Shown here: piece by piece, positions 18,489 to 27,101 of the stretch
Numbering within the stretch: position 1 is the first letter of the stretch
Layout of the letters: the number at the start of each line of letters is the position of its first letter
NCBI RefSeq assembly: GCF_002165135.1
Contig: NZ_NFZQ01000009.1
Coordinates: 124,001-188,000 of the forward strand
DNA: 64,000 nt
Origin: Pseudomonas sp. SID14000
GTDB lineage: Bacteria; Pseudomonadota; Gammaproteobacteria; Pseudomonadales; Pseudomonadaceae
Direction: 5' to 3'
The notes under the pieces: generated by a model
What the model was told of the DNA's origin: nothing
What the model saw: the letters and a program-made list of their open reading frames with translations, nothing else
The model's database searches: none
Position numbers and translations under genes: made by a program

Positions 18489-19433
18489 TCAGTTGGCGCT
18501 GAGGTTGAGGTTGTCGGCAGCCGGCTTGCCATCGAAGGTGGTCACACCCTCCAGCCAGCGGGCCTTGTCCTCGGGGTGGTCCTTGAGCCACTGGCGGGCC
18601 GATTCCAGCGCATCCTTGTGGTCGAGCAGCGGCTGCATCATGCGGCTCTCGTCCTCTGCGCTGAAGTTCAGGTTGGCCAGCAGGCGGTGGGCGTTGGGGC
18701 AGCGTTCGGCGTAGTCCGGCGCGGTCACCGTCCACACTGTCGCGCGGCCTTCGTCAGGGCCCAGGGCATCCTGGCTGTCGCCCAGGTAGACCATGTCGAT
18801 GTTCACGTTCATCGGGTGCGGCGCCCAGCCGAAGAACACCACGGCCTCCTTGCGCCGCACCGCGCGATCGACGGCGGCGAGCATGCCGGCCTCGCTGGAC
18901 TCGACCAGCTGGAACTTGCCCAGGCCGAACTGGTTCTTGGCGATCATCGCCTTGATCTGGGTATTGGCGCCGGAGCCCGGTTCGATGCCGTAGATTTTCC
19001 CGCCCAGTTCCTTCTCGAACTTGTGGATGTCGGCAAAGGTCTTCAGGCCCTTGTCGGCCAGGTACTTGGGCACTGCCAAGGTGGCGCGGGCGTCTTCCAG
19101 GCTGGGCTTGTCGAGCACCTTGACTTGCTTGGCGTCGACGAACGGGGTGATGGTCTGGGTCATGATCGGGTTCCAGTAACCCAGGAACATGTCCAGGCGT
19201 TTGTCGCGGATGCCGGCGAAGATGATTTGCTGCGAAGCACTGGTCTGTTTGGTCTGGTAGCCAAGGCCATCGAGCAGCACCTGGGCCATGGCGCTGGTGG
19301 CAATGACGTCGGTCCAGTTGACCACGCCCAGACGGACGTTCTTGCAGGCCGCGGGTTCGGCGGCATAAAGCGGGGAAGCGACGATAGTGCTCAGGGCTAC
19401 GGACAACAGGCTGCGGCGGATCAAGCGTTGCAT
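18489..19433 (-). CDS. caiX: Carnitine-binding periplasmic protein CaiX
   Basis: A 314-residue substrate-binding protein with signal peptide [20 protein letters not shown] and cleavage near LYAAEPA. The mature part carries [33 protein letters not shown] and [15 protein letters not shown], with aromatic residues expected to form the trimethylammonium cage. No permease or ATPase genes accompany it, so it presumably docks on CbcWV, as proposed in P. aeruginosa. ATG 19433 is preceded by GGAGAG; the longer frame to 19580 would overlap cdhR. It is the first gene of the carnitine operon, divergent from cdhR by 146 bp. Confidence 0.92.
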   Translation of the reverse strand: MQRLIRRSLLSVALSTIVASPLYAAEPAACKNVRLGVVNWTDVIATSAMAQVLLDGLGYQTKQTSASQQIIFAGIRDKRLDMFLGYWNPIMTQTITPFVDAKQVKVLDKPSLEDARATLAVPKYLADKGLKTFADIHKFEKELGGKIYGIEPGSGANTQIKAMIAKNQFGLGKFQLVESSEAGMLAAVDRAVRRKEAVVFFGWAPHPMNVNIDMVYLGDSQDALGPDEGRATVWTVTAPDYAERCPNAHRLLANLNFSAEDESRMMQPLLDHKDALESARQWLKDHPEDKARWLEGVTTFDGKPAADNLNLSAN

Positions 19434-19508
19434 GGTGGCTCTCCATCGGCAGGGCGTTTTTTTATAGGGGCCGGCCTCTCTGGGCCGTGTGAACACGCTA
19501 CGCTGCTG

Positions 19509-19532
19509 CCAGGGTGGAAAATCGCACCCTGG
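19509..19532. promoter_or_regulatory. 8-bp inverted repeat in the caiX-cdhR intergenic region
   Basis: CCAGGGTG (19509-19516) and CACCCTGG (19525-19532) form a perfect inverted repeat with an 8-nt spacer, 48 bp before cdhR and 76 bp before caiX. It could be a CdhR operator or a leader hairpin of cdhR. Confidence 0.4.
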
Positions 19533-19579
19533 CGACCAACAATTGCACGGAGGCGACCACCTATGTCGTGGAGCATGCA

Positions 19580-20524
19580 ATGCCGCAAATCATCCATTTC
19601 CTGCTGTTGCCCGGTTTCTCGGCGATTGGCTTCATCAGCGCCCTGGAGCCACTACGGGTGGCAAACCGTTTCAAAGGCCCGTCATACAGCTGGCAGGTGC
19701 TGAGCCTGGATGGCGGTGCGGTGCAGGCCAGCAATGGCATGTCGGTGAACGCCGATGCGGCGCTGGCAGCGGCTGCGCCTGGCGGCGTGCTGCTGATAGT
19801 GGCCGGTTTCGATCCTCTGGCCTGCTACGGGCCAACCTTGCAACAAGCCTTACGCCGCCTCGACCGCGACGGGGTGATACTGGGCGGCATCGACACCGGA
19901 GCGGTGGTGCTGGCCGAGGCTGGCCTGCTGGATGGCCACCGCGCCACAGTGCATTGGGAGGCGCTCGAAGCGTTCAAGGAGAACTACCCGAACCTGCAGG
20001 CGACCCAGGAGCTGTTCGAGATCGACCGGCGGCGTATCACCTGCGCCGGAGGTACGGCTTCGATTGACCTGATGCTCGACCTGATTGCACAAGCCCACGG
20101 CAGTGAACTCGCGGTGCAGGTATCGGAGCAGTTCGTACTCGGGCGTATCCGTCAGCGACAGGACCACCAACGCATGCAGATCGCCAGCCGCTATGGCATC
20201 AGCAACAAGAAGCTGGTGAAGGTGATTGGCGAAATGGAGCGCAACACCGAGCAGCCGCTCAATACCCAGGTGCTGGCTGAAGCGGTGCAGGTGACCCGGC
20301 GTCAGTTGGAGCGGCTGTTCCGCGTGCACCTGGACGACACACCCAGTGGGTTCTATTTGCGACTGCGCCTGGACAAGGCTCGGCAGCTGTTGCGCCAGAC
20401 CGATATGAGTGTGCTGGAGGTGGGGGTGGCGTGCGGGTTCGAGTCGGCTTCGTACTTTACCCGGTGCTATCGGGCGCGGTACCAGCGTTGCCCGCGGGAG
20501 GACCGGTTGGCCCGGGTGGTTTGA
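19580..20524 (+). CDS. cdhR: CdhR, AraC-family activator of carnitine catabolism
   Basis: A 314-residue regulator built like GbdR: an N-terminal DJ-1/PfpI-like sensor (about 1-190) and a C-terminal AraC domain (about 215-310) with LNTQVLAEAVQVTRRQLERL and MSVLEVGVACGFESASYFTR. ATG 19580 (MPQIIHFLLLPGFSAIGF) has GGAG 6 bases upstream; the in-frame upstream codons are not conserved-looking. Divergent from caiX and beside cdhCAB, it should activate that operon on carnitine. Residue identity with GbdR is visible across both domains, so the two are paralogues of one family that sense related trimethylammonium ligands. Confidence 0.92.
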   Translation: MPQIIHFLLLPGFSAIGFISALEPLRVANRFKGPSYSWQVLSLDGGAVQASNGMSVNADAALAAAAPGGVLLIVAGFDPLACYGPTLQQALRRLDRDGVILGGIDTGAVVLAEAGLLDGHRATVHWEALEAFKENYPNLQATQELFEIDRRRITCAGGTASIDLMLDLIAQAHGSELAVQVSEQFVLGRIRQRQDHQRMQIASRYGISNKKLVKVIGEMERNTEQPLNTQVLAEAVQVTRRQLERLFRVHLDDTPSGFYLRLRLDKARQLLRQTDMSVLEVGVACGFESASYFTRCYRARYQRCPREDRLARVV

Positions 20525-20539
20525 TTTCCTCCTGTTCTG

Positions 20540-20604
20540 GCCTCTTCGCGGGTAAACCCGCTCCCACCTGCGAGGCCCTGTGGGGCGTGCCCGCGAAGAG
20601 GCGG
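20540..20604. repeat. Degraded REP pair between cdhR and the LprI-like gene
   Basis: CCTCTTCGCGGGTAAACCCG is followed by a diverged partner ending GCCCGCGAAGAGGC. It lies between convergent genes. Confidence 0.7.
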
Positions 20605-20612
20605 CTACAGGC

Positions 20613-21014
20613 TTACTGCTGGCCGATGGACTGCAGGTACTCCGAGCGGTCATCACTGCGCTGCGCCACGCAGGTATCCCACGCCGCCTCGAACGCCTTG
20701 CTGCCGGGCTTCTCGGCATAGGTCTCGACCTTGCAGTCGGCATCGCGCAGCTGCGCCCACAGCTTCTCGGCCGCGTCCATGCGCCCGACCAGCGCGGTGG
20801 CCTGGTCGCTTTCGTCGGCATACTGGTCGCGGATGCGCTGGATCAACTCGTCATACGCCGCTTTCAGCTCGCGTTCGGCGGTCTGCTTGTTGAACGCAGC
20901 GCAAGCGTAGGTCTGCTGGTCGGTCTCGACGTTGTCGCACGGGGTGCTTTCCTCCTCGCCGGCCTGGGCGCCCGATACGACAGCCAGCAATACCAGCCAT
21001 GCCATTGATTTCAT
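20613..21014 (-). CDS. LprI-like (DUF1311) periplasmic protein
   Basis: A 133-residue protein with signal peptide MKSMAWLVLLAVVSGAQA followed by a mature domain with paired cysteines (TPCDNVETDQQTYACAAFN, DADCKVETY and WDTCVAQRS). The C-x-n-C arrangement and the helix ELKAAYDELIQRIRD fit the DUF1311/LprI-like group; LprI of Mycobacterium inhibits lysozyme, but most members have no known role. ATG 21014 was chosen because GGAG lies 7 bases upstream. It is convergent with cdhR and divergent from the dimethylglycine operon; no functional link to either is evident. Confidence 0.75.
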   Translation of the reverse strand: MKSMAWLVLLAVVSGAQAGEEESTPCDNVETDQQTYACAAFNKQTAERELKAAYDELIQRIRDQYADESDQATALVGRMDAAEKLWAQLRDADCKVETYAEKPGSKAFEAAWDTCVAQRSDDRSEYLQSIGQQ

Positions 21015-21300
21015 CCGTTTTCTCCTCATCAGGCTGACGAATCGCTGGGATTCTCGCTCAGCCGCAGGCAAGGCGGTAGCTCCCTGACGAAATGTTCATA
21101 AAGCCGCCGGAAACGTCGTTATCGAGACTGTCTCTCATCGCCAGACACCGCGCCAGAAGGCCTGTTGTCGCGCATTGACGCTTTCGGCAAACCCCCTGTC
21201 GTTTTTGCATCGGGGCGCCGTTGGGCACAGGCATATGCTGGCCCCAAAGCGCCGGCAATAAGGTTTGGCGCAAACCCATTCAATAAAAGGGGACAGCCTG

Positions 21301-22278
21301 ATGAGCCCAGCCGAACTTCACGCCGACAGCATCGTCATCGACGGCCTGATCATTGCCAAATGGAACCGCGAGCTGTTCGAGGACATGCGCAAAGGCGGGC
21401 TGACTGCGGCCAATTGCACGGTGTCGGTCTGGGAAGGCTTCAAGGCAACCGTCGACAACATCGCCGCCAGCCAGAAGCTGATCCGCGAAAACAGCGACCT
21501 GGTGATGCCGGTGCGCACCACCGCCGACATCCGCAAGGCCAAGGAACTGGGCAAGACCGGCATCCTCTTTGGCTTCCAGAACGCCCACGCCTTCGAAGAC
21601 CAGATCGGCTATGTCGACGTGTTCAAGCAGCTGGGCGTGGGTATCGTGCAGATGTGCTACAACACCCAGAACCTGGTGGGCACCGGCTGCTACGAGCGTG
21701 ACGGTGGCCTGTCGGGCTTCGGCCGCGAAATCGTGGCCGAAATGAACCGCGTCGGCATCATGTGCGACCTGTCCCACGTTGGCTCCAAGACCTCCGAGGA
21801 AGTCATCCTCGAGTCGAAAAAGCCGGTCTGCTACTCGCACTGCCTGCCATCGGGCCTGAAAGAGCACCCGCGCAACAAGTCGGACGAAGAGCTGAAGTTC
21901 ATCGCCGACCACGGCGGCTTCGTTGGCGTGACCATGTTCGCGCCGTTCCTGGCCAAGGGCATCGACTCGACCATCGACGACTACGCCGAGGCCATCGAGT
22001 ACACCATGAACATCGTTGGTGAAGATGCCATCGGTATCGGTACCGACTTCACCCAAGGCCACGGCCAGGACTTCTTCGAGTACCTGACCCACGACAAGGG
22101 TTATGCCCGTCGCCTGACCAACTTCGGCAAGATCATCAACCCGCTGGGCATCCGCACCGTGGGTGAATTCCCCAACCTCACCGAAACCTTGCTCAAGCGC
22201 GGCCACTCCGAGCGCGTGGTGCGCAAGATCATGGGCGAGAACTGGGTCAACGTCCTCAAGGACGTGTGGGGCGAGTAA
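21301..22278 (+). CDS. Membrane-dipeptidase (M19) family protein of the dimethylglycine operon
   Basis: A 325-residue TIM-barrel hydrolase of the renal dipeptidase/M19 family. Retained features are MCDLSHVGSKTSEEVI, YSHCLPSGLKEHPRN (second His and Arg) and GIGTDF. The usual first metal motif DGHND is instead DGLIIAKW, and the usual bridging Glu of IEG appears as GFQNAHAFED, so the binuclear zinc site looks altered. It is the first gene of a run that continues to etfB, homologous to PA5396 as I recall. AGGGGA precedes the ATG. A standard dipeptidase role is doubtful; it may act on a methylated amine derivative. Confidence 0.85.
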   Translation: MSPAELHADSIVIDGLIIAKWNRELFEDMRKGGLTAANCTVSVWEGFKATVDNIAASQKLIRENSDLVMPVRTTADIRKAKELGKTGILFGFQNAHAFEDQIGYVDVFKQLGVGIVQMCYNTQNLVGTGCYERDGGLSGFGREIVAEMNRVGIMCDLSHVGSKTSEEVILESKKPVCYSHCLPSGLKEHPRNKSDEELKFIADHGGFVGVTMFAPFLAKGIDSTIDDYAEAIEYTMNIVGEDAIGIGTDFTQGHGQDFFEYLTHDKGYARRLTNFGKIINPLGIRTVGEFPNLTETLLKRGHSERVVRKIMGENWVNVLKDVWGE

Positions 22279-22354
22279 GCCGCTCTCCAAGCCTGAAAGC
22301 CCCTGCCAGCAACGCCGGGGCATCCCGAAAAAATTTTTATGGAGTTGAGTTTCC

Positions 22355-22885
22355 ATGGCCAAGATCGCCCCGCAATTGCCAATCGAAGTCGACAGCGAGA
22401 CCGGTGTCTGGACCAGCGATGCCCTACCGATGCTGTATGTGCCACGCCATTTCTTCGTCAACAACCACATGGGCATCGAAGAAGTCCTGGGTGCTGAAAA
22501 GTACGCCGAGATTCTCTACAAGGCCGGCTACAAGTCCGCCTGGCACTGGTGTGAAAAAGAAGCCGAGTGCCATGGCCTTGAAGGCGTGGCGGTGTTCGAG
22601 CACTACATGAAGCGTCTGAGCCAGCGTGGTTGGGGCCTGTTCGAGATCCAGGACATCGACCTCGACAAGGGTACCTGCAGCGTCAAGCTCAAGCACTCCG
22701 CGTTCGTGTACGTATATGGCAAGTGCGGTCGCAAGGTCGACTACATGTTCACCGGCTGGTTCGCCGGCGCCATGGACCAGATTCTCGCTGCCCGCGGCAG
22801 CTCGATCCGCACTGTGGCCGAACAGGTCTATGGCGGGTCGGAAGAAGGCCACGAAGATGGCCTGTTCGTCGTCAAGCCGTTGTAA
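22355..22885 (+). CDS. V4R-like (DUF5943) protein of the dimethylglycine operon
   Basis: A 176-residue soluble protein resembling the 4-vinyl reductase (V4R) small-molecule-binding fold, with HHxx-type elements FFVNNHMGIEEVLG, GLEGVAVFEHYMKRLSQRGW and FVYVYGKCGRKVDYMFTGW. Cysteines at WHWCEKEAEC and GKCG could bind metal. It lies between the dipeptidase-like gene and dgcA (15 bp gap), so it is co-transcribed with dimethylglycine demethylation. No reaction is known for it; a sensor, chaperone or accessory role for DgcAB is possible. Confidence 0.7.
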   Translation: MAKIAPQLPIEVDSETGVWTSDALPMLYVPRHFFVNNHMGIEEVLGAEKYAEILYKAGYKSAWHWCEKEAECHGLEGVAVFEHYMKRLSQRGWGLFEIQDIDLDKGTCSVKLKHSAFVYVYGKCGRKVDYMFTGWFAGAMDQILAARGSSIRTVAEQVYGGSEEGHEDGLFVVKPL

Positions 22886-22900
22886 GCCGGAGATAGCGTC

Positions 22901-24961
22901 ATGGCATTCGAAGCAATGTTCCAGCCGATCCAGATCGGCAAACTGACCATCCGCAACCGTGTGCTCAGCACCGCGCACGCCGAGGTCTACGCCACTGACG
23001 GCGGCATGACGACCGACCGCTACGTGAAGTACTACGAAGAAAAGGCCAAGGGCGGTATCGGCCTGGCGATCTGCGGCGGCTCGTCGGTGGTGGCCATCGA
23101 CAGCCCGCAGGAATGGTGGTCGTCGGTCAACCTGTCGACCGACCGCATCATCCCGCACTTCCAGAACCTGGCCGACGCCATGCACAAGCATGGCGCCAAG
23201 ATCATGATCCAGATTACCCACATGGGCCGTCGCTCGCGTTGGGACGGCTTCAACTGGCCGACCCTTATGTCGCCGTCGGGTATCCGTGAACCCGTGCACC
23301 GCGCCACCTGCAAGACCATCGAGGTGGAAGAGATCTGGCGCGTGATCGGCAACTACGCGCAAGCTGCCCGCCGCGCCAAAGAAGGCGGCCTGGACGGTGT
23401 GGAGCTGTCGGCCGTGCACCAGCACATGATCGACCAGTTCTGGAGCCCGCGCGTAAACAAACGTACCGATGAATGGGGCGGTACCTTCGAAGGCCGCATG
23501 AAGTTCGGCCTGGAAGTATTGAAAGCCGTGCGTGCCGAAGTCGGTGACGACTTCTGCGTGGGCATGCGTATCTGTGGTGACGAGTTCCACCCCGATGGCC
23601 TCAGCCACGAGGACATGAAGCAGATCGCCGCCTACTACGACGCCACCGGCATGATCGATTTCATCGGCGTGGTCGGCTCGGGCTGCGACACCCACAACAC
23701 CCTGGCCAACGTCATCCCCAACATGAGCTACCCGCCGGAGCCGTTCCTGCACCTGGCCGCCGGCATCAAGGAAGTGGTCAAGGTCCCGGTGCTGCACGCG
23801 CAGAACATCAAGGACCCGAACCAGGCCACGCGCATCCTGGAAGGTGGCTATGTCGACATGGTCGGCATGACCCGCGCGCACATCGCCGACCCGCACCTGA
23901 TCGCCAAGATCAAGATGGGCCAGGTTGACCAGATCAAACAGTGCGTCGGTGCCAACTACTGCATCGACCGCCAGTACCAGGGCCTGGATGTGCTGTGCAT
24001 CCAGAACGCCGCGACCTCCCGCGAATACATGGGAGTGCCGCACATCATCGAGAAGACCACCGGGCCCAAGCGCAAGGTCGTCATCGTTGGCGCCGGCCCT
24101 GCCGGTATGGAAGCGGCCCGCGTGGCTGCCGAGCGCGGCCACGACGTGACCGTGTTCGAGAAGAAGGACCAGATCGGCGGGCAGATCACCATCGCCGCCA
24201 AGGCGCCGCAGCGTGACCAGATCGCCGGTATCACCCGCTGGTACCAGCTGGAGTTCGCCCGCCTGAAGATTGACTTGCGCCTGGGCACCGCCGCTGACGT
24301 GGCGACCATCCAGGACCTGCGCCCGGACATCATCGTGCTGGCGGTGGGTGGGCATTCCTTCCTGGAGCAGAACGAGCATTGGGGTGCCGCCGAAGGGCTG
24401 GTGGTCAGCAGCTGGGACGTGCTCGACGGCAAGGTTGCGCCGGGCAAGAACGTGCTGGTGTACGACACCATCTGCGAGTTCACCGGCATGTCGGTGGCTG
24501 ACTTCATCGCCGACAAGGGCAGCCAGGTCGAGATCGTCACCGACGACATCAAGCCGGGCGTGGCCATGGGCGGTACTACCTTCCCGACCTACTACCGCAG
24601 CATGTACCCGAAAGAAGTGATCATGACCGGCGACATGATGCTGGAAAAGGTCTACCGCGAAGGCGACAAGCTGGTTGCAGTGCTGGAGAACGAATACACC
24701 GGCGCCAAGGAAGAGCGCGTAGTCGACCAGGTGGTGGTAGAGAACGGCGTGCGTCCTGACGAACAGCTGTACTACGCGCTGAAGGAAGGTTCGCGCAACA
24801 AAGGCCAGATCGACGTGGAGGCGCTGTTCGCCATCAAGCCACAGCCGATCCTCAGCCAGCCGGGCGAAGGCTACCTGCTGTACCGCATCGGCGACTGCGT
24901 GGCCCAGCGCAACGTGCATGCGGCGATCTACGACGCCTTGCGCCTGTGCAAGGACTTCTGA
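22901..24961 (+). CDS. dgcA: Dimethylglycine demethylase subunit DgcA (flavin/Fe-S oxidoreductase)
   Basis: A 686-residue enzyme of the trimethylamine dehydrogenase/2,4-dienoyl-CoA reductase family. The N-terminal OYE-like FMN barrel (about 1-335) has NRVLSTAHAEVYATDGGMT and AHIADPHLIAK. Cysteines in CVGANYCIDRQ and DVLCIQNA are the 4Fe-4S ligands. A Rossmann domain follows with VVIVGAGPAGMEAARVAAERG (about 388-408). With DgcB it oxidises N,N-dimethylglycine to sarcosine, releasing formaldehyde and passing electrons on, probably through the adjacent EtfAB. A REP pair, not a terminator, separates it from dgcB. Confidence 0.93.
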   Translation: MAFEAMFQPIQIGKLTIRNRVLSTAHAEVYATDGGMTTDRYVKYYEEKAKGGIGLAICGGSSVVAIDSPQEWWSSVNLSTDRIIPHFQNLADAMHKHGAKIMIQITHMGRRSRWDGFNWPTLMSPSGIREPVHRATCKTIEVEEIWRVIGNYAQAARRAKEGGLDGVELSAVHQHMIDQFWSPRVNKRTDEWGGTFEGRMKFGLEVLKAVRAEVGDDFCVGMRICGDEFHPDGLSHEDMKQIAAYYDATGMIDFIGVVGSGCDTHNTLANVIPNMSYPPEPFLHLAAGIKEVVKVPVLHAQNIKDPNQATRILEGGYVDMVGMTRAHIADPHLIAKIKMGQVDQIKQCVGANYCIDRQYQGLDVLCIQNAATSREYMGVPHIIEKTTGPKRKVVIVGAGPAGMEAARVAAERGHDVTVFEKKDQIGGQITIAAKAPQRDQIAGITRWYQLEFARLKIDLRLGTAADVATIQDLRPDIIVLAVGGHSFLEQNEHWGAAEGLVVSSWDVLDGKVAPGKNVLVYDTICEFTGMSVADFIADKGSQVEIVTDDIKPGVAMGGTTFPTYYRSMYPKEVIMTGDMMLEKVYREGDKLVAVLENEYTGAKEERVVDQVVVENGVRPDEQLYYALKEGSRNKGQIDVEALFAIKPQPILSQPGEGYLLYRIGDCVAQRNVHAAIYDALRLCKDF

Positions 24962-25003
24962 TCGCACTGGCATGAACACCGCCCCCGAGGGCGGGATTGG
25001 CCC

Positions 25004-25095
25004 CCTGTGGGAGCGGGTTTACCCGCGAATGCGTCAGCACTGACAACACCGTTGCCTGACCGGACGCATTCGCGGGTGAACCCGCTCCCACAGGG
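25004..25095. repeat. REP pair between dgcA and dgcB
   Basis: GTGGGAGCGGGTTTACCCGC and its inverted partner CGCGGGTGAACCCGCTCCCA occupy the 187-bp gap within the dgc operon. Likely effects are mRNA stability or partial attenuation. Confidence 0.8.
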
Positions 25096-25148
25096 TCCGC
25101 GCCGCGCTTGAGAGTGGCGCAAGAATCCAGCTGTTGTGGGAGCCTCCC

Positions 25149-27101
25149 ATGTTGAACACCCTTCTACCCATCCTGCTGTTCGCTGCCCTTGGCCTGGCGG
25201 TGCTCGGCGCCCTGCGCCGGGTGCGCATGTGGCGGCGTGGCCGGCCGTCCAAAGTCAACCTGATCGGCGGCCTGCTGGCCATGCCGCGCCGCTACCTGGT
25301 GGACCTGCACCATGTGGTCGAGCGCGACAAGTACATGTCCAAGACCCACGTGGCCACCGCAGGCGGCTTCGTGCTGTCGGCCGTGCTGGCAATCCTGGTG
25401 CACGGCTTCGGCCTGCAGAGCAAGATCCTTGGCTACGCCTTGCTGGTGGCCACGGTGATCATGTTCAGCGGCGCCATCTTCGTCTTCAAACGCCGCCTCA
25501 ACCCGCCTTCGCGCCTGTCCAAGGGCCCGTGGATGCGCCTGCCGAAGAGCTTGCTGGCGTTTGCCGCGAGCTTCTTCATCGCCACCTTGCCGGTCGCCGG
25601 CATCCTGCCGGCCAATACCGGTGGCTGGGTGATGGTCGGCATTCTCGGCCTGGGCGTGCTGTGGGGCGTGTCGGAGCTGTTCTTCGGCATGACCTGGGGC
25701 GGCCCGATGAAACATGCCTTCGCCGGTGCCCTGCACCTGGCCTGGCACCGTCGCGCCGAACGCTTCGGCGGTGGCCGCTCCACTGGCCTCAAACCGCTGG
25801 ACCTGGAAGACCCGAATGCGCCGCTGGGCGTGGAAAAGCCGGTGGACTTCACCTGGAACCAGCTGCTGGGCTTCGATGCCTGCGTGCAGTGCGGTAAATG
25901 TGAAGCCATGTGCCCGGCCTTTGCCGCCGGCCAGCCGCTGAATCCGAAAAAGCTCATCCAGGACATGGTCATCGGCCTGGCCGGCGGCACCGACGCGCAG
26001 TTCGCCGGCAGCCCGTACCCGGGCAAACCGATTGGCGAACACGGTGGCCACCCGCACCAGCCGATCGTCAATGGCCTGGTCGATGCCGAAACGCTGTGGT
26101 CGTGCACCACCTGCCGTGCCTGTGTCGAGGAATGCCCGATGATGATCGAGCACGTCGATGCCATCGTCGACATGCGCCGTCACCTCACCCTGGAAAAAGG
26201 CGCTACCCCGAACAAGGGCGCCGAAGTGCTGGACAACCTGATCGCCACCGACAACCCGGGCGGTTTCGCCCCTGGTGGTCGCATGAACTGGGCCGCCGAC
26301 CTCAACCTGCAACTGCTGTCGGAGGTGAAAACCACCGAGGTGCTGTTCTGGGTCGGTGACGGTGCCTTCGACATGCGCAACCAGCGCACCCTGCGCTCGT
26401 TCGTCAAAGTGCTCAAGGCTTCGGGCGTGGACTTTGCCGTACTCGGCCTTGAAGAACGCGACAGCGGCGACGTGGCACGTCGCCTGGGCGACGAAGCGAC
26501 CTTCCAGCAATTGGCCAAACGCAATATTCAGACCCTGGCCAAGTACAAGTTCCAGCGCATCGTCACCTGCGACCCGCACAGCTTCCATGTGCTGAAGAAC
26601 GAGTACGGCGCCCTGGGCGGTGACTACCAGGTGCAGCACCACAGCACCTACATCGCCGAACTGATCGCGGCCGGCAAACTCAACCTCGGCCAGCACAAGG
26701 GCGGCAGCGTCACCTACCACGACCCGTGCTACCTGGGCCGTTACAACGGTGAATACGAAGCCCCGCGTGCCGTGCTCAAGGCACTGGGTATCGAAGTGCG
26801 CGAGATGCAGCGCTCGGGCTTCCGCTCCCGCTGCTGCGGCGGTGGCGGCGGTGCGCCGATCACCGACATCCCGGGCAAGCAGCGTATCCCCGATATGCGC
26901 ATGGACGACATCCGCGAGACCGAGGCCGAGCTGGTGGCCGTGGGGTGCCCGCAGTGCACCGCGATGCTCGAAGGTGTCGTCGAACCGCGCCCACAGATCA
27001 AGGACCTGGCCGAGCTGGTGGCCGACGTGCTGATCGAAGAGGACGCGCCCTCTGCCCCAAAGCCGCAAACGGCCAAACGTGAACCCGCGGAGGTGCACTG
27101 A
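25149..27101 (+). CDS. dgcB: Dimethylglycine demethylase subunit DgcB (membrane Fe-S, CCG domains)
   Basis: A 650-residue protein with about five N-terminal membrane helices (about 2-22, 68-88, 92-112, 142-160, 168-190). Two 4Fe-4S motifs follow, CVQCGKCEAMCP and CTTCRACVEECP, then a heterodisulfide-reductase-like region with CCG elements (HDPCYLGRYNG and SRCCGGGGG, and a late GCPQCTAML). It resembles membrane electron-transfer proteins that hand electrons from flavoproteins to the quinone pool. ATG 25149 has GGGAG 6 bases upstream. The stop overlaps the etfA start by one base. With DgcA it is needed for dimethylglycine growth in P. aeruginosa. Confidence 0.92.
   Translation: MLNTLLPILLFAALGLAVLGALRRVRMWRRGRPSKVNLIGGLLAMPRRYLVDLHHVVERDKYMSKTHVATAGGFVLSAVLAILVHGFGLQSKILGYALLVATVIMFSGAIFVFKRRLNPPSRLSKGPWMRLPKSLLAFAASFFIATLPVAGILPANTGGWVMVGILGLGVLWGVSELFFGMTWGGPMKHAFAGALHLAWHRRAERFGGGRSTGLKPLDLEDPNAPLGVEKPVDFTWNQLLGFDACVQCGKCEAMCPAFAAGQPLNPKKLIQDMVIGLAGGTDAQFAGSPYPGKPIGEHGGHPHQPIVNGLVDAETLWSCTTCRACVEECPMMIEHVDAIVDMRRHLTLEKGATPNKGAEVLDNLIATDNPGGFAPGGRMNWAADLNLQLLSEVKTTEVLFWVGDGAFDMRNQRTLRSFVKVLKASGVDFAVLGLEERDSGDVARRLGDEATFQQLAKRNIQTLAKYKFQRIVTCDPHSFHVLKNEYGALGGDYQVQHHSTYIAELIAAGKLNLGQHKGGSVTYHDPCYLGRYNGEYEAPRAVLKALGIEVREMQRSGFRSRCCGGGGGAPITDIPGKQRIPDMRMDDIRETEAELVAVGCPQCTAMLEGVVEPRPQIKDLAELVADVLIEEDAPSAPKPQTAKREPAEVH

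Noticed and set aside
21116..21150. Direct-repeat GbdR site before the dipeptidase-dgc operon
   Set aside because: TCGTTATCGAG and TCGCCAGAC are 22 bp apart but too dissimilar to claim.
22424..24979. Long frame antisense to dgcA and the V4R gene
   Set aside because: Same GC-rich shadow effect; the sense genes have clear families.
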